From NCBI GenBank assembly GCA_963764505.1, contig CAVXSP010000001.1, forward strand, positions 3,596,001-3,660,000: 64,000 nucleotides of DNA. Direction: 5' to 3'. The notes beneath the pieces are model-generated. The model saw only the letters and a program-made list of their open reading frames with translations, had not been told where the DNA came from and did not search any database. The position numbers and the translations under genes were made by a program. Positions 25,472 to 34,802 of the stretch are shown piece after piece. Position 1 is the first letter of the stretch; the number at the start of each line of letters is the position of its first letter. Source of the stretch: CAVXSP01 sp963764505 (GTDB lineage Bacteria; Acidobacteriota; Vicinamibacteria; Vicinamibacterales; SCN-69-37).

Positions 25472-26918
25472 TCCGGTCCGCCGACGACCCGGCGAAGTCG
25501 AACGTCTTTTCGCGGCGCTTGATGGCCAGCCAGCGCGTGTCCATGACGCGCCACAACGCGTCGGGATCCACGCGCCTCGCCCGCTGCACGGCGCGCCGCT
25601 TCCGCAGCATGCGCGGCAGGCCCGCCAGCGCGGCGAGCTTGCCCCGCGTCCACGCGCCGAGGTGCCCCTGACGGGCGTAGCTCAAGGCGCCAGCCAGGTC
25701 GTACGCCACGTGCCCGGGCCACGATCGCCACAGGAGCCGCGCCGGCGTGTTCTTGATCCAGGTCCACTCGAGGTTGCGCTGGCCGTAGAACACCTGGCGG
25801 GCGCTGACGGCGCCAATCGTCGCGCTCCCGGCGTGGCGGGCCACCGCCGCCGGCGCGTAGACGCATCGTGCGCCGAGCAGCCGCGCCCGGTACGACAGGT
25901 CCACGTCCTCGTACACCATGAAGAAATCGTCGTCGAAGCCGCCGAGCGCCTCGAACAGATCGCGCCGGATCAGGAACGCCGCGCCACACGCGCCAAAGAC
26001 GTCTTCTGTTGATCCGGGGGGCTTCGCCCCCGCGGACCCCCCTTCACGCGCGCTCGCGCGGCGCTCCGTCGCCTCGCTCCGCGCGCGTGGGCTCGCCTCG
26101 CTTCGCTCGCTCGCGACTTCCTGGCTTCTGGCTTCTGGCTCCTGGCTTCCTCCGGGGGGCTTCGCCCCCGCGGCCCCCCCTTCACGCGCGCTCGCGCGGC
26201 GCTCCGTCGCCTCGCTCCGCGCGCGTGGGCTCGCCTCGCTTCGCTCGCTCGCGACTTCCTGGCTTCTGGCTTCTGGCTCCTGGCTTCCTCCGGGGGGCTT
26301 CGCCCCCGCGGCCCCCCCTTCGCGCGCGCTCGCGGGGGCCCCGCTCTCCCCGCTCCGCGCGCGCGGGCTCGCCTCGCTTCGCTCGCTCGCGACTTCCTGG
26401 CTTCTGGCTTCTGGCTCCTGGCTTCTGGCTTCCCCAGTCTGCCGCCCGTGGTCGCGTTTGAACGCCCCGCCGCACCGGAGGTAGCCATCGCCGGCCGAGT
26501 CCACGATCTCCGGACGCTCCAGGAAGACGATGCGCGACGTGACGAGACCGACCGTCGCGTCCTCCTCGGCCGGGGCGCGGAGAGCGCCGAGCCAGGACTG
26601 CTCGACGACGGCGTCGTTATTGACGAAAGCGAGATAGGTCGACGTCGCGTGCCGCGCGCCGGCGTTGTTGCCGCCGGCGAACCCCTCGTTGCGACCGAGC
26701 GCGACGACCCGGATCGACGGGTAGCGTTCCCGAACGTACGCCGCCGTGCCGTCGGTCGACCCGTTGTCCACGAGCACGAGCTCGGCGGCCGGCGGATCGA
26801 GCGCCAGCAGTGCCGTCAGGCACCGGTCCAGCCACTGGCGTCCGTTCCATGTGACGACGATCACGCTGACGGACGGATCCGCGGGGGTCTGGCGGTCGCG
26901 CGGCGACGGCGAGCTCAC
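25434..26918 (-). CDS. GT2 glycosyltransferase with a repeat-encoded internal insertion
   Basis: This rhamnosyltransferase-like GT2 shows SVSVIVVTWNGRQWLD, VLVDNGSTDG, AGGNNAG and the NND metal motif (FVNNDAVV). The expected next block (EDVFGACGAAFLIRRDLF, then DDDFFMVYEDVDLSYR) is displaced by ~140 residues, because three 138-bp tandem repeats lie between codons for GRQTG and EDVFG. The frame stays open because 138 is a multiple of three. The insert is Arg/Glu/Ser/Ala-rich and would probably be disordered. A GTG at 26918 was chosen as start because it begins just ahead of the GT-A fold. The 3' end overlaps the convergent methyltransferase gene by 38 bp. Confidence 0.8.
   Translation of the reverse strand: MSSPSPRDRQTPADPSVSVIVVTWNGRQWLDRCLTALLALDPPAAELVLVDNGSTDGTAAYVRERYPSIRVVALGRNEGFAGGNNAGARHATSTYLAFVNNDAVVEQSWLGALRAPAEEDATVGLVTSRIVFLERPEIVDSAGDGYLRCGGAFKRDHGRQTGEARSQEPEARSQEVASERSEASPRARSGESGAPASAREGGAAGAKPPGGSQEPEARSQEVASERSEASPRARSEATERRASAREGGAAGAKPPGGSQEPEARSQEVASERSEASPRARSEATERRASAREGGSAGAKPPGSTEDVFGACGAAFLIRRDLFEALGGFDDDFFMVYEDVDLSYRARLLGARCVYAPAAVARHAGSATIGAVSARQVFYGQRNLEWTWIKNTPARLLWRSWPGHVAYDLAGALSYARQGHLGAWTRGKLAALAGLPRMLRKRRAVQRARRVDPDALWRVMDTRWLAIKRREKTFDFAGSSADRITSVRSPRSPGT
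26013..26435. repeat. 138-bp unit repeated three times in tandem inside a GT2 gene
   Basis: Units start at 26013, 26151 and 26289 with the same TCCGGGGGGCTTCGCCCCCG hairpin, and end in TTCTGG/CTCCTGG heptamers. The first two are nearly identical; the third differs in its middle. Each unit is 46 codons in the host frame, so the gene stays open. The heptamer part is the same as the nuoA-nuoB repeat. Confidence 0.92.
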
Positions 26919-27037
26919 GGGCGTTCTTGACGGTGCGGGAAGGGGGACGCTAGACTCGGTGGTGCGTTCTGTCGAGGGCACAAGATGTTGGTCATGTTGC
27001 CGCGTCCGGTTCCGCGGCGCGACGGTCCTCCGACACG

Positions 27038-28831
27038 ATGACATATTTCCTGGTCTTTGCGACGAGTGCTCTCGTCTCGCTTGTCGCGGGCGTCGCTGTC
27101 CGACGCACGGCCATCCGGCTCGGCGCGGTCGTCCCGCTCCGGCCCGACCGCTGGCACCGCAATCCGACTCCGACGTTCGGCGGCGTGACGCTCGTCGTCG
27201 GCGTCGCCGCCGCGCTGCTGCTGTCCTATCCGCGCTGGCTGGCTGACGCATCGGTCGCCGGCGTGGTGCTCTGCGTCGGCGCGGCGCTGTTCGCCATCGG
27301 CTGGTACGACGACGTCCGGCCGTTCTCGGCGCCGGCGAAGATCGTCAACTCGCTGGCCGCAGCCGCGTTCTTCGCGTTCGCGCTTGCCTACACGCTTCCC
27401 TCGCTCACGGCCAGTCCGGTCAGCGCCGCGATCACGCTGGTGGCCATCCTCTGGTTCGCCGGCATCGACAACGCGGTGAACCTGCTGGACAACATGGACG
27501 GCCTCGCCGCGGGCGTGGCCGCCATCGCGTCGGTCGGCCTGGCGCTGACGTTCTCCGGCGAACTGGGCCCGGCGCTCGTGCTGATCCTGTTCGGGCTGGC
27601 CGGCGCGCTCGTCGGCTTCCTGGCCTGGAACGTCCAGCCCGCGAAGCTGTTCATGGGCAACTGCGGGAGCCTCGCGGTCGGCGGCATTCTCGCCGCGTGC
27701 TCGATTGTCGCCGTGATCCGCGCGGGCACCATGGCCGCCGCCGCGGCAGTGGCGCTCATCCTGATCACGCCGATCGTCGACACGACGTTCGTGATCCTGC
27801 TGCGAACGCTCGCGGGCCGGAGCGCCACGGCGGGCAACATCGATCATCTCTCGCATCGGCTCGCCTGGGCGGGATGCTCCGATCGGCGCGCGGTTCTGCT
27901 GCTCTGCCTGCTCGGCGCCGCCGGCGCCGGCTCCGCCTTCCTGCTGCACACGCGCGGCGTCGGCACCTGGCCCGCCGGAGCCGTCGTGGGACTGGCGGCG
28001 CTGTTCCTCTGCGTCTACCTCGCCCGCGTGTCGCCGTACAGCGGGCAGGAATTCTCCGCGCTGCAGAGTGCCCCATTCGCCCCGCTGCTCTCGGATCTGA
28101 CCACCCGGTGGCATCTGGGCGAGGTCCTGCTCGACCTCTTCCTCATCACGGTCGCCTACTACACCGCGTACTACCTGCGCTTCGAAGGCGAAGGGCTGAG
28201 CACCTTCCTCTGGAGCTACGCGGCCTCCCTGCCCCTCTTCCTCGGGTGCCAGATCGTCGCGCTGTACGGCTCCGGGCTGTATGCGCGGGCCTGGACGACC
28301 TTCGGGTTTCAGGACTTCTGGCCCGTGGTGCGCGGCGTCGGCCTCGGCTCGATGATGGCGGTCCTGCTCATCATGGGCATCTACAAGAACACGCCGGAGA
28401 TGGCGCTGTTCTCACGCGCGGTCTGGATCATCGATTTCGTCCTGCTGATCGGCGCCATCGTCGTGTCGCGTCTGTCGTTCCGGATCATCAGCCGCCTGGC
28501 GGCGCACACCGGCCGCGAGAAGCGCCGCGTGATGATCTACGGCGCGGGCGTGCGCGGCCAGCTGCTCGTGCGCGAGATGCTCGCCAATCCGTCGTGGCTG
28601 CGCAACCCGGTGGCGTTCCTCGACGACGACTCCTCGAAGCACGGTTCCCGGCTCCTGGGCGTGCCGGTGCGCGGCTCCGTCGACGCGCTCACTGACGTGA
28701 TTCAAACGCTCTCCGTCGACGAGGTCCTGCTGAGCTCGCCCCGGATCAACGGCCATATCGAGGCGCGCGTCCGCGAGGTGTGCGGCGGCCGGAATATCCC
28801 CGTGCGCCGGCTGCATCTGGATATTCACTGA
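27038..28831 (+). CDS. WecA/MraY-type sugar-1-phosphate transferase fused to a FlaA1/CapD-like N-terminal half
   Basis: Residues 1-320 form a polyprenyl-phosphate N-acetylhexosamine-1-phosphate transferase: RPDRWHRNPTPTFGG, the Asp motif FAIGWYDD, NLLDNMDG (catalytic Asp region, about residue 150), MGNCGS where many homologues read GDSGS, and HLSHR. Residues ~355-480 are four more membrane segments, followed by a nucleotide-binding segment RRVMIYGAGVRGQLLVREML (about residue 510), as in the N-terminal half of FlaA1/CapD/WbpM. The SDR catalytic domain of those proteins is absent; the protein ends at 597. The first half should start glycan assembly on undecaprenyl phosphate. The role of the second half is unclear. 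Confidence 0.87.
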   Translation: MTYFLVFATSALVSLVAGVAVRRTAIRLGAVVPLRPDRWHRNPTPTFGGVTLVVGVAAALLLSYPRWLADASVAGVVLCVGAALFAIGWYDDVRPFSAPAKIVNSLAAAAFFAFALAYTLPSLTASPVSAAITLVAILWFAGIDNAVNLLDNMDGLAAGVAAIASVGLALTFSGELGPALVLILFGLAGALVGFLAWNVQPAKLFMGNCGSLAVGGILAACSIVAVIRAGTMAAAAAVALILITPIVDTTFVILLRTLAGRSATAGNIDHLSHRLAWAGCSDRRAVLLLCLLGAAGAGSAFLLHTRGVGTWPAGAVVGLAALFLCVYLARVSPYSGQEFSALQSAPFAPLLSDLTTRWHLGEVLLDLFLITVAYYTAYYLRFEGEGLSTFLWSYAASLPLFLGCQIVALYGSGLYARAWTTFGFQDFWPVVRGVGLGSMMAVLLIMGIYKNTPEMALFSRAVWIIDFVLLIGAIVVSRLSFRIISRLAAHTGREKRRVMIYGAGVRGQLLVREMLANPSWLRNPVAFLDDDSSKHGSRLLGVPVRGSVDALTDVIQTLSVDEVLLSSPRINGHIEARVREVCGGRNIPVRRLHLDIH

Positions 28832-28868
28832 AGTTCTGAGTCTGAGTTCGTGAGTTTTGAGTTTTGAG
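28832..28868. repeat. Short degenerate ~7-bp repeat (GTTTTGA-like) in the gene junction
   Basis: Between the WecA-like gene and the next GT2 gene the sequence is built of GTTCTGA, GTCTGA, GTTCGTGA and two GTTTTGA units. It lies where the start of the GT2 gene is expected, so the start codon of that gene is uncertain. Confidence 0.6.
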
Positions 28869-29747
28869 TCTCCGCGCGTTGCGGTCGTCGTCGTCGCGTT
28901 CAATTCGGCGACGGATCTCGGGCCGTGCCTCGCCTCGATCGCGGCGGATCTCGAGGGCGTCGACTGGACGGCGACCGTGGTCGACAACGCGTCGACGGAC
29001 GGAAGCGCGGCGCGCGCTGTCGAGCGTGTCCTCGGATCGCATCGAGCTGATTCGGAACCCGATCAATCGGGGATTCGGCGCGGCCGTCAATCAGGCCGTC
29101 CGGCACCACGCCCGCGCCGCTGCTCTGGCTCGTCAACCCGGACTGCCGGATAGCACCTGGCGCGTTCTGCGCGCTGGCCGACGCCCTCGAACGGGACCCG
29201 ACGTGCGCCGTCGCCGCGCCGCAGCTGCTCAACGCGGACGGCACGATCCAGGAGAGCGCCCGCGGCGAACCGACCGCCTGGACCGGGCTGTTCGGCCGCC
29301 ATGGGCTGCTCACGCGGTTCTTTCCGCGCGCGGCCGCGGCGCGCCGGAACCTGCGCGCCCGGGAAATCGTCGAGTCCGGCGCCGAGAGCGCCGTGGTCGA
29401 CTGGGTGATGGGCGCGTGCATGCTGATCCGACGCGATGTGTTCGATCGACGTGGGCGGCTTCGACGAGCGGTTCTTCCTGTACTGGGAGGACGCGGATCT
29501 GTGCCGCCGCATCCGCAACCTCGGCTACGGCGTCCGCTACGTGCCGGGCGCCCGCGTCGCGCACCCGGGCGCGGCGAGCAGCCGTACCGCCGGCCGGCTG
29601 GCGAGCCACGCCTTCCACCGCGGCGCGTACCTCTACTACACGACGCATACGGTGCCGACACCCTGGCACCCGGCCAGGGGACTCGCCTGGATTGCGCTCA
29701 GACTGCGCGCGTGGTGGCGAATCGTGGGGCTGCGCGTCGGTTCATGA
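28857..29747 (+). CDS. GT2 glycosyltransferase (rhamnosyltransferase-like), three frameshifts
   Basis: Conserved GT2 blocks occur in order but in three frames: RVAVVVVAFNSATDLGPCL and VVDNASTDGS, then IELIRNPINRGFGAAVNQA, then LLWLVNPDCRIAPGA and VVDWVMGACMLIRRDVF, and finally VGGFDERFFLYWEDADLCRR. The breaks, near 29030, 29110 and 29445, all behave like single extra bases. The last can be explained by one extra C in TTCGATCGACGTGG. The start is unclear; a TTG at 28857 inside the repeat is the best in-frame option. The stop overlaps the next ATG (ATGA). Function is by family: transfer of a nucleotide sugar to a lipid-linked glycan. Confidence 0.7.
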
Positions 29748-31491
29748 CGCGCTGGCTGAAGCCGGCCCGGTTCGCCGCGAGTGCGGCGTTCCGGTTCGCC
29801 AGGCAGCACGGCGTCGTCCGAGCGGTCCGTCTCGGCATCGCGGGCGTGTTGGCGCTCGGACCGGCTGGGCTCGTCCGGCGCGCCGCGGCCGAGAGGCAGC
29901 GCGAGGAAGACGACGCGCGCTACCACGCGTGGCTCCCACGGCACGCCTCGACCGACGAGGACCTCGAGGCGCTGAGGCTCGAAATCGCGGCCTGGCCGGC
30001 CCGGCCGCGCATCAGCCTCATCACTCCCGTCTTCGACACCAATCCCGCCTGGCTGCGCCGGACGATTGACTCGGTTCGCCAGCAGGTGTATCCCGGACTG
30101 GGAGCTGTGCATTTGCGACGATGGCTCGACGCGACCCGGACACCCTCGAGGTGCTGGCCGAGGCCGGGCGGGACGCGGCCGTCCGCCTGGTCCGCTCGGC
30201 GAGGAACGGCGGCATCGTCCTCGCCTCCAACGCCGCGCTCGCGCTCGCGACGGGGGCATTCGTCGGCTTCCTCGATCACGACGACGAGCTGGCGCCCGAG
30301 GCGCTCGCCGAAGTGGCGAGACTGCTGGTCGCCGATCGGGATCTCGACGTCGTCTACACCGACGAAGACAAGATCGACGAGACCGGCGAACGCCGGGAGC
30401 CGCACTTCAAGCCGGACTGGTCGCCCGAGCTGCTGCTCTCGTGCATGTACATGTCGCACTTCTCGGTCGTCCGCCGGTCGCTCGTCGAGGCAGTCGGCGG
30501 GTTTCGCAACGGCACCGACGGCGCGCAGGACTACGACCTGATGCTGCGCGCGACGGAGCGCTCGCCGCGCGTCGCCCACGTGCCGAAGGTGCTCTATCAC
30601 TGGCGCGCCACCCGCGCGTCGGCGGCCGGCTCGGAGCTCGCGAAGCCCTGGGCGGTGGCGGCCGGACAGCGCGCGCTCGAGGACGCGGCGCGTCGCCGCG
30701 GCGAGCCGGCTCCGGTGGTGTCGGCTGGGGCTGCGGGCCACTACCGCGTGCGCTGGCCGATTCGCGGCGCGCCGCTCGTGTCGATTGTGGTGCCGGCGTT
30801 CGCCTGGACTGCCGCCGGCGCGCAGACGGCCGACTCGCGGATCGACGATCTCGTCCGCGCGATACGGCGCGCCACGGCACGCGCCAGCTACCGGCACGTC
30901 GAGGTGTCGGTCTGGCAGCACGCTCCCATCCCGGTGAACGGCGACCATCTGCTGCTGCTCGATGCATCGTGCGCGCCGGAGCCGACCGACTGGATCGAAG
31001 CGCTCCTGGAGCTCTCCCAGCAGGAGGTGATCGGCGCCGTGGGAGGCTGCGTGCTGTTCGCGGACGGCACGATCGACAGCGCAGGCGTCGTGCTCGGCGA
31101 AGCGGGCGCGCCGCTGCCGGCCTTTCGGGGCGAACCGGGCTGGACCCGCGGGCACCTGTCGAACGTCCTGGACATCCGCAACTGCGCGGCCGTGAGCGGC
31201 GCCTGTCTGATGACGAGACGCGCCGTGTTCGAGCGCGTCGGGGGCGTCGACGCGAGCGCGGGTCCCTTGTTCGATCTGGACTACTGCCTCCGGGTCCGGG
31301 CGGCCGGACTTCGCGTCGTGACGACGCCGCATGCGCGCATCACACACGATCGGCCGCGGGCCGCAGCTTCGACAGCCGCAGACGCCCTCGACCGGCTCCG
31401 GGCCCACTGGGGGTCTCTGCTCGAAGGCGATCCGTACTACAATCCCAACTTCGATCAGCTCCGCGCGACCTTCCGGCTGCCAGACCCGTGA
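29744..31491 (+). CDS. Two-lobed GT2 glycosyltransferase, two frameshifts
   Basis: A leader with ARFAASAAFRFARQHG precedes the GT2 core RISLITPVFDTNPAWLRRTI. The frame then shifts near 30094 (YPDWELCICDDGST in the next frame) and near 30130 (DTLEVLAEAGRD in the third), again like two extra bases. The rest is clean to the stop: FVGFLDHDDELAPEAL, VYTDEDKIDE, HFKPDWSPELLLS, YDLMLRATE, VLYHWRAT. A second half follows from about 30770, with ISGACLMT-like and PYYNPNFDQLRATF blocks. The adjacent gene at 31505 is an intact paralogue with the same two-lobed layout. Translation is coupled to the preceding GT2 gene. Confidence 0.75.
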
Positions 31492-31504
31492 CCCGTCCGC
31501 GACC

Positions 31505-33124
31505 ATGTTCGGAATCCTGAAGCGGCTTCGACAGCCTCGAGCGCGCAGTGGGTATCGCGCCTGGTTCGCGCGTCACGCGCCGGGCGGGGCGGACCTTGCC
31601 CGGATGCGCGCAGAATCGGCGCAGTTCGCCGCCCAGCCGGTCATCAGCATCGTCACGCCGGTCCACGACACCGATCCGCGCTGGCTCCGGGCCTGCATCG
31701 CCTCCGTCCGGAATCAGGCGTACCCCCACTGGGAGCTCTGCCTCTGCGACGACGCCTCGACGCGCGCCGAGACGAGGCAGGTGCTCGCCGGATGCACGGA
31801 CGCCCGGATCAGGATCGTCAGACTCTACCGGAACGCGCACATCTCCGCCGCGTCGAACGCCGCGCTGGCGCTCGCGACCGGCGAGTTCGTCGGCTTCCTC
31901 GACCACGACGACGAACTGACGCCCGACGCGCTGTTCGAGGTCGTCGCCCTGCTGAATCGGGCGCCGGACGCCGACGTCGTGTACTCCGACGAAGACAAGC
32001 GGGACGCCGACGGCGGCTTGTCCGATCCCTACTTCAAGCCCGACTGGTCGCCGGAGCACCTGCTGAGCGCGATGTACACCTGTCACTTCACGGTCGTGCG
32101 CCGCGCGGCGATCGATCGCGCCGGCGGCTTCCGCGCGGGCTACGAGGGTTCGCAGGATCACGACCTGATGCTGCGCCTGGCGGAAGCGACGGATCGGATC
32201 CACCACTTGCCCAGGGTGCTCTACCACTGGCGGCGGACGCCGGAGTCGACGGCCAGCACCGGCACCGAGAAATCGTGGGCGCACGAGGCCGGCATACGCG
32301 CGCTCGAGGACTGCGTGCGCCGACGCGGCTGGCACGCATCCGTCGTGACGGGCGGCGTGCCCGGGCTCTATCGCGTCCGGTTCGCGGTCTGCGACCACCC
32401 CCTCGTGTCGATCGTCATCGTCAACGCGGCGGGAACGCCCGGAGCGGCCGCGTCGTGCGCGGACCGGGTCCGCGCCGTCACTTCGTATGCGCCGATCGAG
32501 ATCGTGGCGTCGAACGAAACGGGGCCGGCAACCACCCGGGAGGTCCAGTCGGCCGTCCGGCGGACGCAGGGACGGCACGTCGTCATTCTGGATGCCTCTC
32601 TGACGCCCGAAGAGGACGCGTGGCTGGAGGCCCTCCTCGAGTATTCCCAGCAGGAGCCGATCGGCGCCGTCGGCGCGAAGATCCGGTATGGTGACGGCCG
32701 GCTGCGGCACGTCGGCCTCCTCCTCGGCGTCGGCGACGGCATCGCCCGCGCGATGCACGGCTGGCCGGCCGACGCCTACGGGTACTTCTCCGGCGCGATT
32801 GGCGTTCGCAACTACTCCGTCGTGTCCGGCGAGTGCCTGATGACGCGGCGGGATGTGTTCGACCGTGTGGGCGGATTCGACGAGGCGCTCCCCTGGAGCG
32901 TCGCCGACGTCGACTACTGTCTGAGGACGCGCGCCGATGGTCGCCGGGTCGTGTTCACCCCGTACGCGGACCTGCGGATCCGCGACGAGGCCGCGGCGCC
33001 GCCGATCGTCGTGGACAGGTCGGGCCTGGCCTTGGTGCGGACCCGCTGGACGTCCTGGTTCGAGCGGGATCCGCAATACAACCCGAATCTTAGCCGGCAG
33101 ACCGGCTACGAGCTGGGCGACTGA
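31505..33124 (+). CDS. Two-lobed GT2 glycosyltransferase, O-antigen type
   Basis: The 539-residue protein is intact. The GT-A core has VISIVTPVHDTDPRWL, LCLCDDAST, the DxD-type FLDHDDELTPDAL, VVYSDEDKRD, YFKPDWSPEHLLSAMY and LYHWRRTPES. The second lobe begins near residue 300 (HPLVSIVIVNAAG); it lacks the usual DDG motif but has SGECLMTRRDVF and FDEALPWSVADVDYCLRTRA, ending in DPQYNPNLSR. This matches the long GT2 proteins of O-antigen and rhamnan clusters. It is a tandem paralogue of the gene at 29744, 13 bp upstream. One active and one degenerate or acceptor-binding lobe is an inference. Confidence 0.84.
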   Translation: MFGILKRLRQPRARSGYRAWFARHAPGGADLARMRAESAQFAAQPVISIVTPVHDTDPRWLRACIASVRNQAYPHWELCLCDDASTRAETRQVLAGCTDARIRIVRLYRNAHISAASNAALALATGEFVGFLDHDDELTPDALFEVVALLNRAPDADVVYSDEDKRDADGGLSDPYFKPDWSPEHLLSAMYTCHFTVVRRAAIDRAGGFRAGYEGSQDHDLMLRLAEATDRIHHLPRVLYHWRRTPESTASTGTEKSWAHEAGIRALEDCVRRRGWHASVVTGGVPGLYRVRFAVCDHPLVSIVIVNAAGTPGAAASCADRVRAVTSYAPIEIVASNETGPATTREVQSAVRRTQGRHVVILDASLTPEEDAWLEALLEYSQQEPIGAVGAKIRYGDGRLRHVGLLLGVGDGIARAMHGWPADAYGYFSGAIGVRNYSVVSGECLMTRRDVFDRVGGFDEALPWSVADVDYCLRTRADGRRVVFTPYADLRIRDEAAAPPIVVDRSGLALVRTRWTSWFERDPQYNPNLSRQTGYELGD

Positions 33125-33142
33125 AGGAACACGCAGGGTTCC

Positions 33143-33986
33143 ATGATTGAAGGCAAGCGCGTCACTGTCATCCTGCCGGCCTACAACGCCGCGATGACCC
33201 TCGAGCGGACCGTCCGTCAGATTGACCGGACGGTCGCGGACGATCTGATCGTGGTCGACGACGGGAGCACCGATCGCACGCGGGAGATCGTCCGGCGGCT
33301 GGGCGTGCCCTACGCGTTCCACGATCGGAACCGCGGGTATGGCGGGAATCAGAAGACCTGCTATGCCCTGGCCCTGACGACGGGCGCCGACATCGTCGTC
33401 ATGCTGCATCCGGACTATCAGTACGAGCCGCGGCTGCTGCCGGCGCTGGCGTACATGGTCGCGTCCGGCGTCTACGACGTCGCCATCGGGTCGCGGATTC
33501 TCGGCCACGGCGCGCTGCGCGGCGGGATGCCCGATCTACAAGTACGTCTCGAACCGCGTCCTGACGCTCGCGCAGAACGTGATGACAGGCCAGAAGCTCT
33601 CGGAATATCACACCGGCTACCGCGCCTTCTCGCGCCGGGTGCTCGAGACGCTGCCCCTGCTCGCCAACTCGGACGACTTCGTGTTCGACAACGAGATGCT
33701 CGTGCAGTGCCACGCGTGGGGGTTCGCCATCGCGGAGCTGTCGTGCCCGACGAAGTACTTCGCCGAGGCGTCCTCGATCGGCTTCCGGCGCAGCGTCCGG
33801 TACGGTCTCGGAACGCTCGGCGTGAGCCTCAGATATCGGCTGTGGCGCATGGGGCTGCTGCGGCCACGGTTCCTGACGCCGGCCGCGGCGGCGGACGATC
33901 GGCTCTCGGTCGAGACCGCGCGCCACGGCATCTCCGAGACCAACATCGACACGGCAGCGCCAGGCTCGCTCTCGACTCGCGCATGA
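33143..33986 (+). CDS. GT2 of the polyprenyl-phosphate glycosyltransferase type, one frameshift
   Basis: The first part, VTVILPAYNAAMTLERTV, DLIVVDDGSTDRT, NRGYGGNQKTCYALAL and VMLHPDYQYEP, is typical of DPM1/DPG-synthase-like GT2 enzymes. Near 33533 the frame shifts by one extra base: GGM-P-IYKYVSNRVLTLAQN is read across the break. It then continues as GQKLSEYHTGYRAFSRRVLETLP, DDFVFDNEMLVQ and YFAEASSIGFRRSVRYGLGTL to the stop. The corrected length of ~280 residues fits the family. Such enzymes could charge undecaprenyl phosphate for the many GT-C enzymes in this window; this is inferred. Confidence 0.78.
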
Positions 33987-34019
33987 GCAACGCCGCGAAG
34001 GCGTGCGCCCGTGAGCAGC

Positions 34020-34025
34020 TATAGT
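34020..34025 (+). promoter_or_regulatory. Candidate -10 box (TATAGT)
   Basis: TATAGT lies 33 bp before the TTG proposed as start of the methyltransferase gene, whose ribosome-binding site GGAAGGA is at 34042-34048. If this promoter is used, the alternative GTG start at 34011 would be left out of the transcript. Confidence 0.35.
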
Positions 34026-34058
34026 GGGCGGAGCGCGCGTCGGAAGGATGTCACGGCC

Positions 34059-34787
34059 TTGAACAGACTCGATTTCCGGACGGGATACGCGGGCCTCGTG
34101 AAGAGGCTGCGCCGGCGGCACAGCCGCGACCGGGCGGTGCGCCTGGCGATCGGCGGCCAGTTCGAGGCGTTCGGGATCGTCGAGCGGGCGATCCTGGTGC
34201 AGTACGGGCTCCAGCCCGACGACTACGTGATCGACGTAGGATGCGGCTCCGGCCGGCTCGCCAAGCCGCTGGCGGAGTACCTGCGCGGGGCGTATCTCGG
34301 CATCGACATCATGCCGGATCTGGTGGATTACGCGCGCGAGCTCGTCCCCCGGCCGGACTGGCGATTCGAAGTGGCGGCTGGCCTCGAGATTCCCGAGCGG
34401 GACGGCCGCGCGCAGATGGTGTGCTTCTTCTCCGTCTTCACGCACCTGCTGCACGAGCAGTCCTATACGTACCTGGAGGAGGCGCGTCGCGTGCTCGCGC
34501 CGGGCGGGCGGGTCGTCTTCTCGTTCCTCGAATTCGCGGTGCCCAGCCATTGGACGGTGTTCGAAACGAACGTGCGGCGGATTGGCGGAGAGCACCCGCT
34601 GGACATGTTCATGAGCCGCGATGGCATTCACGCCTGGGCGGAGCACTTGTCGCTCGAAATCGTCGCGATCCACGGCGGCAATACGCCGCACGTCGAGCTG
34701 CCGCATCCCGTGACGCTCGACGACGGCCAGGTCATGTCGGGCCTCGGCAGTCTCGGGCAGTCGCTCTGCGTGCTGCGCAGGCCGTAG
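34059..34787 (+). CDS. Class I SAM-dependent methyltransferase
   Basis: The ~242-residue product shows motif I in YVIDVGCGSGRLAKPLAEYL, the acidic loop YLGIDIMPDLVDYA, motif IV as MVCFFSVFTHLLHEQ, and post-motif LAPGGRVVFSFLEF. The 5' end is uncertain: a TTG at 34059 follows a good ribosome-binding site (GGAAGGA at 34042-34048), while an in-frame GTG at 34011 would add 16 residues. The gene sits between two GT2 genes, so methylation of a sugar or of a lipid-linked glycan is plausible. The family does not reveal the acceptor. Confidence 0.82.
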   Translation: MNRLDFRTGYAGLVKRLRRRHSRDRAVRLAIGGQFEAFGIVERAILVQYGLQPDDYVIDVGCGSGRLAKPLAEYLRGAYLGIDIMPDLVDYARELVPRPDWRFEVAAGLEIPERDGRAQMVCFFSVFTHLLHEQSYTYLEEARRVLAPGGRVVFSFLEFAVPSHWTVFETNVRRIGGEHPLDMFMSRDGIHAWAEHLSLEIVAIHGGNTPHVELPHPVTLDDGQVMSGLGSLGQSLCVLRRP

Positions 34788-34802
34788 CCCCGCGTCGGAA
34801 CG

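Noticed and set aside
26013..26435. CRISPR array
   Set aside because: The repeats are directly adjacent 138-bp units without spacers and inside a coding frame; no cas gene is present.
31340..33508. 722-codon frame on the minus strand
   Set aside because: Antisense to two GT2 genes that have clear conserved motifs on the plus strand.
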